A program made the translations under genes and the position numbers. Under the pieces are notes generated by a model that saw only the letters and a list, made by a program, of their open reading frames with translations, did not search any database and was not told the DNA's origin. Shown one piece after another: positions 19,582 to 28,312 of a stretch of 39,446 nucleotides of DNA. The stretch lies in assembly GCA_003130815.1 (NCBI GenBank), contig QFDA01000008.1, positions 1 to 39,446 of the forward strand. The letters run 5' to 3'. Source of the DNA: Bacteroidetes bacterium SCGC AAA795-G10 (GTDB lineage Bacteria; Bacteroidota; Bacteroidia; Flavobacteriales; Flavobacteriaceae). Numbering within the stretch: the stretch's first letter is position 1; each line of letters begins with the position of its first letter.

Positions 19582-21351
19582 ATGGCAGATATAACTGGAA
19601 AAATCTTTGATATAAAACTTTTTAAAAAGCTAAGTAATTTCATAACTCCATACAAAGCAACCTATTACTTTGTTATGTTTTCAGCAATTTCACTTTCATT
19701 ATCTTCTACGTTGACACCATATTTTTTAAAGGTAATTGTCGATGATTACATAAGACCCAAGGATTATTCGGGTATGGTATTTTTTGTAATTCTTATGCTT
19801 GTAACATTATTTCTTGAAGTTGTTTTTCAATTTCTTTTTGTTTTTTATGCCAATTTGTTGGGTCAAAGCGTAATAAAAGATTTGAGAATAAAATTATTTA
19901 ATAAAATTATTAATTTCAAAATGGCATATTTTGACAATACAGCAATCGGTCGCTTAGTAACTAGATCGGTTAGCGATATTGAAACCATAGCAAGTATTTT
20001 TTCTCAAGGTTTATTTATGATAATTGCAGACCTATTAAAAATGTCTCTGGTTGTAATTGTAATGCTCTATGTTAATTGGGAATTATCACTTATAGTTTTT
20101 TCGATTCTTCCCATTATTGTTTACGCAACGCGTCTTTTTCAAAAATCCATGAAAAAAGCCTTTGAAGAAGTAAGATCTCAAGTTGCAAGTTTAAATTCTT
20201 TTGTTCAAGAAAGGCTAAGCGGTATTAAAATAGTACAACTCTTTAACAGAGAAAAAATTGAATATAAAAATTTTCTTAATATTAATGAAAAACATAAAAA
20301 AGCATGGTTAAAAACTGTCTGGTTTAATTCAATTTTTTTTCCAGTTGCTGAAATTGCATCATCAGTTACTATCGGTTTAATTGTCTGGTATGGTGGATTT
20401 AATATTTTATCAAATGGGAAAGTTTCATTAGGCACTATTTTTCTATTTATTCAAATTTCACAAATGTTATTTAGACCATTGAGGCAAATAGCGGACAAAT
20501 TTAACTCATTACAGATGGGTATGGTGGCTGCTGAAAGAATTTTTAGAATTATAGAAACTAATAGTCATATAAAAAACAATGGTAAAATCATTGCAAAGAA
20601 TGTTCGTGGAAAAATAAATTTTAAAAAAATAAAATTTTCGTATGTTTCAGGACAGACTGTTTTAAATAATTTTTCACTTAATATTAGGCCTGGTGAAAGG
20701 ATAGCTATTGTTGGTGCAACAGGTTCAGGAAAATCAACCATTATTAATCTGTTATGCAGATTATATGATTTTAAAAGTGGTAATATTTTAATTGATGATA
20801 TACCCATAAAAAATTATGAAATTTTTTCTTTAAGAAAACATATTTCGTTAGTACTGCAAGATGTATTTTTATTTGCTGACAGCTTGTATAACAACATTAC
20901 ACTTTATAATGATAAAATTTCTAAAGAAAAAGTTTTAAAAGCTTCTAAAGAATTAGGAATACATGAATTCATCCAATCACTTCCAGGAGGTTATGATTAT
21001 AATGTTAGAGAGCGTGGAATAATGTTATCCTCAGGTCAACGTCAATTAATTGCTTTTTTGAGAGCATACGTAACTGATCCTTCGATATTGGTTCTTGACG
21101 AGGCAACTTCATCTGTTGACACTTATACTGAAGAATCAATTCAACGAGCGATTGAAAAAATAACAATTGGCAAAACATCTATAATTATTGCTCATCGTTT
21201 GACAACAATAAGAGGTGCTGATAAGATAATAGTTTTAGAAGATGGTAAAATTGTAGAACATGGAACCCACGAAGAGTTAATTAAAGTTCCAAGTGGTCAT
21301 TATTCGAATCTTTATGAAGTTCAACTCGCAAATGAGGTTTCATCTGTATAA
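19582..21351 (+). CDS. MsbA-like ABC exporter, fused permease and ATPase
   Basis: Half-transporter with six membrane helices in residues about 20-310, then an ABC ATPase. Walker A GATGSGKST is near 377, the Q-loop near LVLQDVFLFAD, the signature LSSGQRQL near 481, Walker B ILVLDEATS near 502, and the H-loop IIAHRL near 537. The organisation matches type IV exporters such as MsbA or multidrug exporters. The substrate (lipid A precursor, lipid or drug) cannot be read from the sequence. ATG 19582 lies one base after the truA stop; the TTG at 19552 inside truA is less likely. Length is 589 aa. It ends 4 bases from the convergent dacA. Confidence 0.92.
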   Translation: MADITGKIFDIKLFKKLSNFITPYKATYYFVMFSAISLSLSSTLTPYFLKVIVDDYIRPKDYSGMVFFVILMLVTLFLEVVFQFLFVFYANLLGQSVIKDLRIKLFNKIINFKMAYFDNTAIGRLVTRSVSDIETIASIFSQGLFMIIADLLKMSLVVIVMLYVNWELSLIVFSILPIIVYATRLFQKSMKKAFEEVRSQVASLNSFVQERLSGIKIVQLFNREKIEYKNFLNINEKHKKAWLKTVWFNSIFFPVAEIASSVTIGLIVWYGGFNILSNGKVSLGTIFLFIQISQMLFRPLRQIADKFNSLQMGMVAAERIFRIIETNSHIKNNGKIIAKNVRGKINFKKIKFSYVSGQTVLNNFSLNIRPGERIAIVGATGSGKSTIINLLCRLYDFKSGNILIDDIPIKNYEIFSLRKHISLVLQDVFLFADSLYNNITLYNDKISKEKVLKASKELGIHEFIQSLPGGYDYNVRERGIMLSSGQRQLIAFLRAYVTDPSILVLDEATSSVDTYTEESIQRAIEKITIGKTSIIIAHRLTTIRGADKIIVLEDGKIVEHGTHEELIKVPSGHYSNLYEVQLANEVSSV

Positions 21352-21355
21352 ACCT

Positions 21356-22144
21356 CTATTCATTTAGATCTTGAATTAATTTTTCCTTTAATTCAATAGT
21401 AGAATTGATCTTAATAAACTCACCGTTTTTGACATAAACTAATTTTCCAGTTTGCTCAGAGATTACTATTGTTAAAGAATCTGTTTTTTCAGAAATCCCT
21501 AATGCTGCTCTATGTCTTAAGCCGTATCTAGATGGAACGTCTGAACTATCACTTACAGGTAAAATAACTCTAGTGGCTGTTATTTGATTATTTTCTATTA
21601 TTATGGCGCCGTCATGAAGTGGACTATTTTTAAAAAAGATTGTTTCGAGAACTTGAGGTGTTAGTTTAATTTGTGTTATGTTACTCTCATTAAGCGTAAA
21701 ATCTAAAGTATTGCTTCTTTGTAATACGATTATTGCACCAGTTTTTCTTTTGGACATCTCTGAGCATGAGTTAATCAAAACATTAATGTCTAGGTTTGAT
21801 GAATCTTTATTTTGATTTAAAAATTTAAAGTAACGAACAACATTTCTTCTATTCGTGAAATTTGTTGACCCTAGAAGTAATAAAAACTTTCTAATTTCTT
21901 GCTGAAAAACAACAATAAGTGCAAAAAAGCCAACACTGATAAATTTCCCTAGTAAGTTGCTCAATACATCCATGTTTAAAAGATCCGTCAATTTCCAAAT
22001 TAGATAAACTATCACAATACCAATGAAAATATTAATTGCAACGGTACCCTTAACCAGTTTATACATGTAAAAAAGTAATAGGGCAACTAAGAGTATATCA
22101 ATTATATCAACAAAAGAAAAATCAACAAAATCAGTAATATTCAA
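21356..22144 (-). CDS. dacA: Diadenylate cyclase, CdaA/DacA type
   Basis: Makes cyclic di-AMP from two ATP. Three N-terminal membrane helices (about 12-33, 36-53, 66-83) precede the DAC catalytic domain. The key motifs are present: DGA at 178-180, RHR at 210-212, and SEKTDS at 218-223. Length 262 aa fits the TIGR00159 family. It lies 29 bases downstream of folP on the same strand, which indicates cotranscription, and this pairing is common in Bacteroidota. No c-di-AMP phosphodiesterase or target was seen in the window. Confidence 0.95.
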   Translation of the reverse strand: MNITDFVDFSFVDIIDILLVALLLFYMYKLVKGTVAINIFIGIVIVYLIWKLTDLLNMDVLSNLLGKFISVGFFALIVVFQQEIRKFLLLLGSTNFTNRRNVVRYFKFLNQNKDSSNLDINVLINSCSEMSKRKTGAIIVLQRSNTLDFTLNESNITQIKLTPQVLETIFFKNSPLHDGAIIIENNQITATRVILPVSDSSDVPSRYGLRHRAALGISEKTDSLTIVISEQTGKLVYVKNGEFIKINSTIELKEKLIQDLNE

Positions 22145-22173
22145 CGAATTAAATTTTTATAAAATTAAAAAAA

Positions 22174-22983
22174 CTATTGGAGTGTTTCCCATAAGGTAAT
22201 GCATTCTTTAGCTTCCTTAACATCATGCACTCTCAAAATTTTTGCCCCTCTTTCCAAAGCCCACGCATGAACGGCTGTTGTTGCACTCAAGGCGAATTCA
22301 GGTAAAATATCTAATTTTTTGTAGATCATTGATTTTCTTGATAAACCCACTAGGATGGGGTAGTCAAATATTTTAAAATCACTGAGATTTTTTAATAATT
22401 CATAATTATGCGACTCATTTTTACCAAATCCAAATCCTGGATCAATTATTATGTTTTTTATCCCTTTTTTTTTCGCCTGATTAATTTTTTTATGAAAAAA
22501 GTCAATAATTTCTCTAGTGACATTTCTATATTCAGGTTGTTTTTGCATTGAAACTGGAATACCTTTCATATGCATTATAACATACGGCAATTTATATTTT
22601 CCTAATAGTGAAAACATTTTATCATCGAAACTTCCAGCTGAAATGTCATTTATAATACTGACTCCCATTTCAATTGATATTTTAGCTACCTCACTATTAT
22701 AAGTATCAATTGAAAAATAAAAGTTATTAAATTCTTTCAAAATTTTTTCTAGATAGGGTATCAAAAGTTCAATTTCGTCATCAGAGTTTATAATTTTACT
22801 TCCTGGTTTACTTGAATGAACCCCAATATCAATAAAATGGGCACCTTCATTTATCATTTTTTCACATTGTAATAAACACTTTTTTAAAGTATTGTACTTT
22901 CCGCCATCATAGAATGAATCTTTGGTTAGATTTAGAATTCCCATTATTTTGGGAGATTTTAAATCAATCTTATGATCTCGAAT
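22174..22983 (-). CDS. folP: Dihydropteroate synthase, start codon uncertain
   Basis: Joins p-aminobenzoate to dihydropterin pyrophosphate in folate synthesis. The TIM-barrel motifs are GILNLTKDSFYDGGKY, DIGVHSSKPGS, IDTYNSEVA, NDISAG, DPGFGFGKN and GLSRKS. The only conventional in-frame start is ATG 22944, which sits in the middle of the first conserved strand. The frame is open upstream to 23040 and encodes NIRDHKIDLKSPKIMGILNLT-like residues that match the family N-terminus. That stretch has no ATG, GTG or TTG. The listed start is the ATT at 22983; ATA 22987-22989 or ATT 23016 are other options. The catalytic domain itself is certain. Confidence 0.9.
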   Translation of the reverse strand: MRDHKIDLKSPKIMGILNLTKDSFYDGGKYNTLKKCLLQCEKMINEGAHFIDIGVHSSKPGSKIINSDDEIELLIPYLEKILKEFNNFYFSIDTYNSEVAKISIEMGVSIINDISAGSFDDKMFSLLGKYKLPYVIMHMKGIPVSMQKQPEYRNVTREIIDFFHKKINQAKKKGIKNIIIDPGFGFGKNESHNYELLKNLSDFKIFDYPILVGLSRKSMIYKKLDILPEFALSATTAVHAWALERGAKILRVHDVKEAKECITLWETLQ

Positions 22984-23066
22984 ATTTATAAAATCGGATG
23001 TGTATTTCTTTTTAATAAATTTTGCGTGTTTTAAAGATTTTTAGGAAATAAGTTAGAAATTTATAT

Positions 23067-23074
23067 CAAATTTA
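23067..23074 (-). promoter_or_regulatory. Possible -7 box of folP-dacA
   Basis: Minus-strand TAAATTTG fits TAnnTTTG. A start of transcription near 23060 would include the whole upstream open frame of folP. No TTG at the right distance. Confidence 0.35.
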
Positions 23075-23079
23075 ATTAA

Positions 23080-23619
23080 ATGGAAGGTACTGATATAGAG
23101 TATAAAAAAATTATCTCCAAATGTCGCAAGTTATTTGAAGAAAAAATGAGTGATTATGGATCTTCGTGGAGAATTTTAAGATTAAGCTCTTTAACTGACC
23201 AAATCTTCATTAAAGCACAACGAATTAGAAATATACAAGTCCTGTCAGAAAGAAAAGTGGATGAAGGCCAAGAATCTGAGTTTATAGGTATTGTAAACTA
23301 CTCACTTATAGCATTAATACAAATTAAATTGGGATTTACTGAAAAACCAGATTTGAGTATAAAGTCTGCATTAGATTTTTATGATATAGAAGCTAGAGGA
23401 ATTTATGAATTGATGAAAAATAAAAACCATGATTATGACGAAGCCTGGAAGGATATGAGAATTAGTTCTTTAACTGATCTTATTTTACAAAAACTTTTAA
23501 GAATCAAACAAATTGAAGGAAATGATGGTATAACTATTGTTAGTGAGGGTATTGATTCAAATTATCAGGATATGGCAAACTATGCAATATTTGCTCTAAT
23601 ACACCTAGATAATAAATGA
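23080..23619 (+). CDS. DUF1599 domain protein with two repeats
   Basis: A soluble protein of 179 aa made of two similar halves. The motif YGSSWRILRLSSLTDQIFIK (about 27-46) recurs as YDEAWKDMRISSLTDLILQK (about 120-139). This matches the DUF1599 family (also described as nucleotide modification associated domain 1), found widely in Bacteroidota. The biochemical role is unknown; the family name rests on genome context in phages. It is divergent from folP, and its stop overlaps the start of the permease gene (ATGA), so the two are translationally coupled. Confidence 0.85.
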   Translation: MEGTDIEYKKIISKCRKLFEEKMSDYGSSWRILRLSSLTDQIFIKAQRIRNIQVLSERKVDEGQESEFIGIVNYSLIALIQIKLGFTEKPDLSIKSALDFYDIEARGIYELMKNKNHDYDEAWKDMRISSLTDLILQKLLRIKQIEGNDGITIVSEGIDSNYQDMANYAIFALIHLDNK

Positions 23620-24689
23620 TCTATATATTAAACAGAATTTTTCAGGGTTTTTTTTCTTTATTCGGTGTAGCAAGTTTAGTTTTTTTTATGTTTACTATTC
23701 TTCCTGGTGATCCTGCAGAAATGATGCTAGACCAAAATCAAAATAGTCAACAACTTGAGGTTTTAAAAAATAAATTTGGATTTAATCTACCATTACTAGA
23801 CCAATATCTATACTATTTGAATGATCTGTCCCCAATATCGTTTCACAGCAATAGTAAAAATGAGTTTTCTTATTATGAAAAAAAAACTTATGGTGGAATA
23901 CCCTTATTTAATTTTTACAATATTATTATTGTATTTAAATACCCATATTTAAGAACATCTTATCAAAAGAGAGGTAAGCCTATTACTGATATTTTATATG
24001 AAACTTTACCCAATACTGGGATATTAGCGATATCATCTATTATGATAGCAATTTTTGGTGGTCTTTTTTTTGGAATTACTGCTACGATATTTAAAGATCA
24101 TTGGATTGATCGTTTTTTATTATTATTTAGTTCATTAGGAATGAGTATTCCTTCTTTTTTTAGTTCAATCTTGTTCTCATGGTTTTTTGGATATTTACTT
24201 CATTCTTATACAAATTTGAATATGACTGGAAGTTTATATGAGCTTGATGATTTTGGAGATAATTACCGAATAGTTTTAAAAAATTTAATACTTCCATCTT
24301 TTGTTTTAGGTATTCGTCCTTTAGCAATTATAATTCAATTAGTTCGCAGTAATTTAGTTGAGGTTTTATCTCAGGATTACATAAAAACGGCTTTTTCTAA
24401 AGGACTCTCAAAGTATGAAGTAATTTTTAAGCATGGATTAAAAAACTCGATAAATCCGGTTATTACTGCAGTTTCTGGTTGGTTTGCCTCACTTTTGGCT
24501 GGTGCAATTTTTGTGGAATATATTTTTGGCTGGAAAGGTCTTGGAAAGGAAATTGTCGAAGCTCTGAATCACTTGGATATACCTGTAGTAATGGGATCAG
24601 TATTAGTTATAGCATTTATGTTTATAATAATTAATATTGTTGTCGATTTAATATATACTTATATTGATCCTAGAATTAAAATTAATTAA
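23616..24689 (+). CDS. DppB/OppB-like ABC transporter permease
   Basis: Inner-membrane permease subunit of a peptide or nickel type importer. The first helix (about 10-30) ends in LPGDPAEMMLDQ, typical of DppB. An unusually long insert (about 65-115) with Tyr and Phe precedes the core of five helices (from about 130). The EAA loop reads DYIKTAFSKGLSKYEVIFKH near 253-272, and the family C-terminus DLIYTYIDPRIK is intact. No partner permease, ATPase or binding protein lies nearby. It overlaps the DUF1599 gene by 4 bases and tpiA follows after one base. Substrate unknown. Confidence 0.9.
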   Translation: MIYILNRIFQGFFSLFGVASLVFFMFTILPGDPAEMMLDQNQNSQQLEVLKNKFGFNLPLLDQYLYYLNDLSPISFHSNSKNEFSYYEKKTYGGIPLFNFYNIIIVFKYPYLRTSYQKRGKPITDILYETLPNTGILAISSIMIAIFGGLFFGITATIFKDHWIDRFLLLFSSLGMSIPSFFSSILFSWFFGYLLHSYTNLNMTGSLYELDDFGDNYRIVLKNLILPSFVLGIRPLAIIIQLVRSNLVEVLSQDYIKTAFSKGLSKYEVIFKHGLKNSINPVITAVSGWFASLLAGAIFVEYIFGWKGLGKEIVEALNHLDIPVVMGSVLVIAFMFIIINIVVDLIYTYIDPRIKIN

Positions 24690-24690
24690 T

Positions 24691-25440
24691 ATGAGAGATA
24701 GAATTGTTGTAGGAAATTGGAAAATGAACAAAGATTTTGAGGAAACTGAAAAAATGTTAACCCAATTAAAATCATATTCTAAGCCCTCAGGCGCAAAAAT
24801 CATGATAGCTCCATCTTTCACCCAACTATATCAGTCTGTTCAATCACTAAAATCAACAAATATTTATGTAGCAGCACAAAATATAGGTATAGCCGAATCT
24901 GGCGCTTATACAGGGGAAGTTTCCCCTAAAATGCTTAAGGGAGTAGGGGTAAACACAGTTATTATAGGACACTCTGAAAGACGAAATATTTTTCAAGAAA
25001 ACGATAACTTTTTGACTAAAAAAATTAAAATTGCACTAGAATCAGACATTATGGTTATTTTTTGTCTTGGTGAAAAATTAGAAGACAGAATATCAAAGAA
25101 TCATTTTGAAATTGTTTCACAGCAGCTTAAAAAAACCATTTTCAATCTTTCATATAAAAGTATGACAAACATAATATTGGCTTATGAACCTGTTTGGGCA
25201 ATTGGTACTGGAGAAACTGCAACAGCAGCGCAAGCTCAAGAGATGCATTTTTATATTAGAAATTTGATATCCTCTCATTTTAACTCAAAAATTGCTGATA
25301 ATATTTCAATCTTATATGGAGGAAGTGTAAAACCTGAAAATGCAAAAGAAATTTTTAGTGAATCTGATGTTGATGGAGGTTTAATAGGAGGCGCATCTTT
25401 AAATGCAGAAGATTTCATGAAAATTGCAAATTCATTTTAA
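24691..25440 (+). CDS. tpiA: Triosephosphate isomerase
   Basis: Interconverts dihydroxyacetone phosphate and glyceraldehyde 3-phosphate. Lys11 in GNWKMNK, the catalytic His in IIGHSERR (about 91-98), the catalytic Glu in AYEPVWAIGTG (about 165) and the phosphate-binding GGSVKPEN are all present. I chose ATG 24691, which gives MRDRIVVGNWKMN and 249 aa. The open frame upstream runs into the end of the permease gene and does not resemble the family. The next gene is clpS, 23 bases on; in many flavobacteria prmA sits between them. Confidence 0.97.
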   Translation: MRDRIVVGNWKMNKDFEETEKMLTQLKSYSKPSGAKIMIAPSFTQLYQSVQSLKSTNIYVAAQNIGIAESGAYTGEVSPKMLKGVGVNTVIIGHSERRNIFQENDNFLTKKIKIALESDIMVIFCLGEKLEDRISKNHFEIVSQQLKKTIFNLSYKSMTNIILAYEPVWAIGTGETATAAQAQEMHFYIRNLISSHFNSKIADNISILYGGSVKPENAKEIFSESDVDGGLIGGASLNAEDFMKIANSF

Positions 25441-25463
25441 AATTTTCAAGTATTGAATTAAAA

Positions 25464-25775
25464 ATGACACACTATTTTTCTAATATTTTAAGGGATCAAG
25501 AATCACCGAAAATTAATCCAAAAGAACTCGAACAGATTGATGTCTTAGAGGAAAAAGAACACCAGATAATATTATATAATGATGATGTGAATACATTTGA
25601 ACATGTTATTGATTGTTTAGTAAAAATATGTGAACACAACTATCTTCAAGCTGAACAATGTGCATATATAGTTCATCATTCTGGAAAGTGTTCCGTTAAA
25701 ACAGGTAGTTTAGATGAATTAGTTCCCAAATGTAATGCTCTTCTAGAGGAAGGTTTAAGTGCTGAAGTTGTTTAA
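25464..25775 (+). CDS. clpS: ATP-dependent Clp protease adaptor ClpS
   Basis: Adaptor that hands N-degron substrates to ClpA(P)-type proteases. The core HQIILYNDDVNTFEHVIDCL (about 32-51) is the family signature. The downstream helices with AEQCAYIVHHSGKCSVKTG complete the fold. The length of 103 aa includes a flexible N-terminal tail of about 30 residues that in ClpS contacts the ATPase. It is last in the 23080-25775 row and is separated by 107 bases from the peroxidase gene. Confidence 0.95.
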   Translation: MTHYFSNILRDQESPKINPKELEQIDVLEEKEHQIILYNDDVNTFEHVIDCLVKICEHNYLQAEQCAYIVHHSGKCSVKTGSLDELVPKCNALLEEGLSAEVV

Positions 25776-25882
25776 TTTTTGATTTTTTTCTTTGCACAAA
25801 ATAATCGTAATTTGCAAAACAAATTGGCTATATATGAATTTACATAAGTAATTTCCTAAGTCATTTTGATGATTAAAAAAAA

Positions 25883-26440
25883 ATGAAAATGAAGTATAGA
25901 AATTTAATTATCACACTATTTATGATTGCGTCACTTAAAACAACAGCCCAAAAAAATATAGATACCACAATTTATCAGTTTAAAGTTGAAAATATTGAAG
26001 GAGAGGAATTTAACTTTGATTCTCTTAGAGGTAAAAAGATCATGATCGTAAATACTGCATCTAAATGCGGTCTCACTCCACAGTATAAAAAACTTCAATC
26101 ACTTTTTGAAAGTTACAAGAGCAAAAATTTTGTTATTGTAGGTTTTCCAGCAAATAATTTTTTGTTTCAAGAGCCAGGTAGTGACAAAGATATAGCAGAG
26201 TTTTGTGAAAAAAACTACGGTGTTACATTTCCAATGATGAGTAAAATATCAGTTAAGGGTAAAAATATGCATCCTATTTATCAATTCTTGACTGAACAAA
26301 CAAAAAATGGAGTAATTAGCTCTAGAGTATCGTGGAATTTTCAAAAATATTTAATTAATGAAGACGGAAAATTGGCTAAAGTAATCTCGCCTAGGACTCA
26401 ACCTGATGATCCTACAATTTTATCATGGATAGAAAATTAA
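25883..26440 (+). CDS. Exported glutathione-peroxidase-family thiol peroxidase
   Basis: Reduces peroxides with a cysteine in place of selenocysteine. A signal peptide is likely (residues about 1-22, ending TTAQ). The catalytic tetrad can be followed: Cys62 in NTASKCGLTPQY, Gln in FLFQEPGSDKD, and Trp-Asn in RVSWNFQKYLI. A second cysteine in IAEFCEKNYG may act as resolving cysteine. Length is 185 aa including the signal. In flavobacteria these enzymes usually depend on thioredoxin rather than glutathione. Its 3' end overlaps the next gene by 16 bases. Confidence 0.92.
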   Translation: MKMKYRNLIITLFMIASLKTTAQKNIDTTIYQFKVENIEGEEFNFDSLRGKKIMIVNTASKCGLTPQYKKLQSLFESYKSKNFVIVGFPANNFLFQEPGSDKDIAEFCEKNYGVTFPMMSKISVKGKNMHPIYQFLTEQTKNGVISSRVSWNFQKYLINEDGKLAKVISPRTQPDDPTILSWIEN

Positions 26441-27588
26441 TTAAAAAAAAAGCAAATTTTAAAACTCAATGTGTTCATGCTGGTGAGTTAGTTGATAAAG
26501 TCAATGGAGGTTCTATTTCACCACTTTATATGGCCACTTCATATAAATTTAGTGATGTTAAGATAAACAGATATCCCAGGTATTTTAATACACCAAATCA
26601 AAAAGGCCTTGCTGAAAAAATAGCTGCGCTTGAAGGTGCAGAAGCTGCGATTTTATTTAGTTCAGGTATGGCAGCAATAAGTACTTCTCTTTTATCATAT
26701 TTAAAATCAGGAGACCATGTCATTCTTCAAAATGACCTTTATGGTGGAACAAGAAATTTTATAAAAACAGAATTTCCCAAATTTGGAATTGAATTTAGCT
26801 TTACATCTGGTATTTCTTCAAAAGACTTTGAAAAGGAAATAAGAAAAAATACAAGGGTCATATATATCGAAACTCCTAGTAATCCTAAATTGAAAATAAT
26901 TGATTTAAAATCTATAGGTGATTTAGCCAAAAACAACAAAATCTTAACGATTATTGATAACACCTTTGCTAGTCCAGTCAATCAAAATCCTCTAGAGTTT
27001 GGATTTGATATAGTAATTCATAGTGCTACAAAATATTTAGGTGGTCATAGTGACATATCTGCTGGTACAATTGTTAGCTCTGGGACAATTATTAATAATA
27101 TTTCAGCTAGTGCAAAAAATTTTGGTGGAAACTTGAGTGATTACACTGTTTGGCTACTTGAAAGGAGCTTAAAAACACTTTATTTACGAGTTAAAGAACA
27201 AAATAAGAACGCATTACAGATTGCTAATTTCCTTGAAAATGAAGCCTGGATTGATAAAGTTTATTATCCTGGTTTAACTTCACATCCCAACCATGAACTA
27301 GCAAAAAAACAGATGAAAGATTTTGGAGGCATGTTGTCTTTTGACTTGTCACCAAAAATAGATTGCAAAAAATTCCTTTTAGGACTTGAGCTTATTAAGC
27401 CGACTATGAGTTTAGCTGGAATTGAGACTACAGCATTAAGTCCAAAACTTACCTCACATTCTTTACTAACAGATGAAGAACGAATTGAACAGGGAATAAA
27501 TGATCAAATGGTAAGACTATCTGCTGGTATTGAAGATTATGAAGATTTAAAAGACGATATAATACAATCTATTAAAAAACAAATCTAA
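26425..27588 (+). CDS. Trans-sulfuration PLP enzyme (cystathionine synthase/lyase family)
   Basis: Pyridoxal-phosphate enzyme of the Cys/Met metabolism family. The PLP phosphate-binding region LFSSGMAAISTSLLS (about 78-92), the DNTFASPVNQNPLEFG segment and the Schiff-base lysine Lys203 in SATKYLGGHSDI are present. SAGIEDYEDLKDDI near the end is typical. Whether it acts as cystathionine gamma-synthase, gamma-lyase or methionine gamma-lyase cannot be told from motifs. Length is 387 aa. It overlaps the peroxidase by 16 bases and bshB1 by 1 base, so the three are surely cotranscribed and may share a role in cysteine and thiol supply. Confidence 0.93.
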   Translation: MDRKLIKKKANFKTQCVHAGELVDKVNGGSISPLYMATSYKFSDVKINRYPRYFNTPNQKGLAEKIAALEGAEAAILFSSGMAAISTSLLSYLKSGDHVILQNDLYGGTRNFIKTEFPKFGIEFSFTSGISSKDFEKEIRKNTRVIYIETPSNPKLKIIDLKSIGDLAKNNKILTIIDNTFASPVNQNPLEFGFDIVIHSATKYLGGHSDISAGTIVSSGTIINNISASAKNFGGNLSDYTVWLLERSLKTLYLRVKEQNKNALQIANFLENEAWIDKVYYPGLTSHPNHELAKKQMKDFGGMLSFDLSPKIDCKKFLLGLELIKPTMSLAGIETTALSPKLTSHSLLTDEERIEQGINDQMVRLSAGIEDYEDLKDDIIQSIKKQI

Positions 27589-28310
27589 TGAAAGTTGATA
27601 TTTTAGCTTTTGGTGCACATCCAGATGATGTAGAGCTTGGATGTGGAGGGACAATAGCATTATCTATTGCTCAAGGTAAAAGAGTTGCAATTGTAGATTT
27701 AACTCAAGGTGAATTGGGTACTAGGGGTGATGTTCAAACTAGGAAAAGTGAAGCTAAAATAGCCTCAGATGTCCTTAAAATTTACAAACGAGAAAATCTA
27801 AAACTTGAAGACGGATTTTTTGAAAATAATTTGAAAAACCAACTTGTTTTAATTGAAAAAATTAGAAAATACCAACCAAATATTGTTTTATGTAATTCAA
27901 GAAGAGATAGACATATTGATCATGGTAAAGCAAATCAGCTAGTCAATGACTCATGCTTTTTAAGCGGTTTAAATAGAATCAACACGATTGATCAAAATGG
28001 AAAAAATCAGACATCATGGCGTCCACAACTTATTTTAGAGTATATACAGTGGAATGAAGTTAAACCAGATATAGTAATAAATATTACTGGATACTTGGAT
28101 AAAAAAATTGAAGCAGTTAGAGCTTATAAAAGTCAATTATTTGATTCAACGAATAACGAAAATAATACACCAATAAGTACTGAAAACTTTTTAAATAGCG
28201 TAAAGTATCGTGCGCAAAATCTTGGTAGATTAATTGGTACTGAAGCAGGTGAAGGTTTTACATCTAGACAGTTGTTAGCCATTAAAGAGTTGGATTCTCT
28301 AATTAAATAA
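27588..28310 (+). CDS. bshB1: Bacillithiol biosynthesis deacetylase BshB1
   Basis: Zinc-dependent deacetylase that turns GlcNAc-malate into GlcN-malate, the second step of bacillithiol synthesis. The LmbE-type metal site is visible as AHPDD (His11, Asp14) and His112 in RRDRHIDHGKANQ. DLTQGELGTRGD (37-48) is characteristic of BshB1 as against mycothiol enzymes. Length 240 aa is typical. The start ATG shares its A with the stop of the trans-sulfuration gene. bshA and bshC are not in the window. Confidence 0.94.
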   Translation: MKVDILAFGAHPDDVELGCGGTIALSIAQGKRVAIVDLTQGELGTRGDVQTRKSEAKIASDVLKIYKRENLKLEDGFFENNLKNQLVLIEKIRKYQPNIVLCNSRRDRHIDHGKANQLVNDSCFLSGLNRINTIDQNGKNQTSWRPQLILEYIQWNEVKPDIVINITGYLDKKIEAVRAYKSQLFDSTNNENNTPISTENFLNSVKYRAQNLGRLIGTEAGEGFTSRQLLAIKELDSLIK

Positions 28311-28312
28311 AT

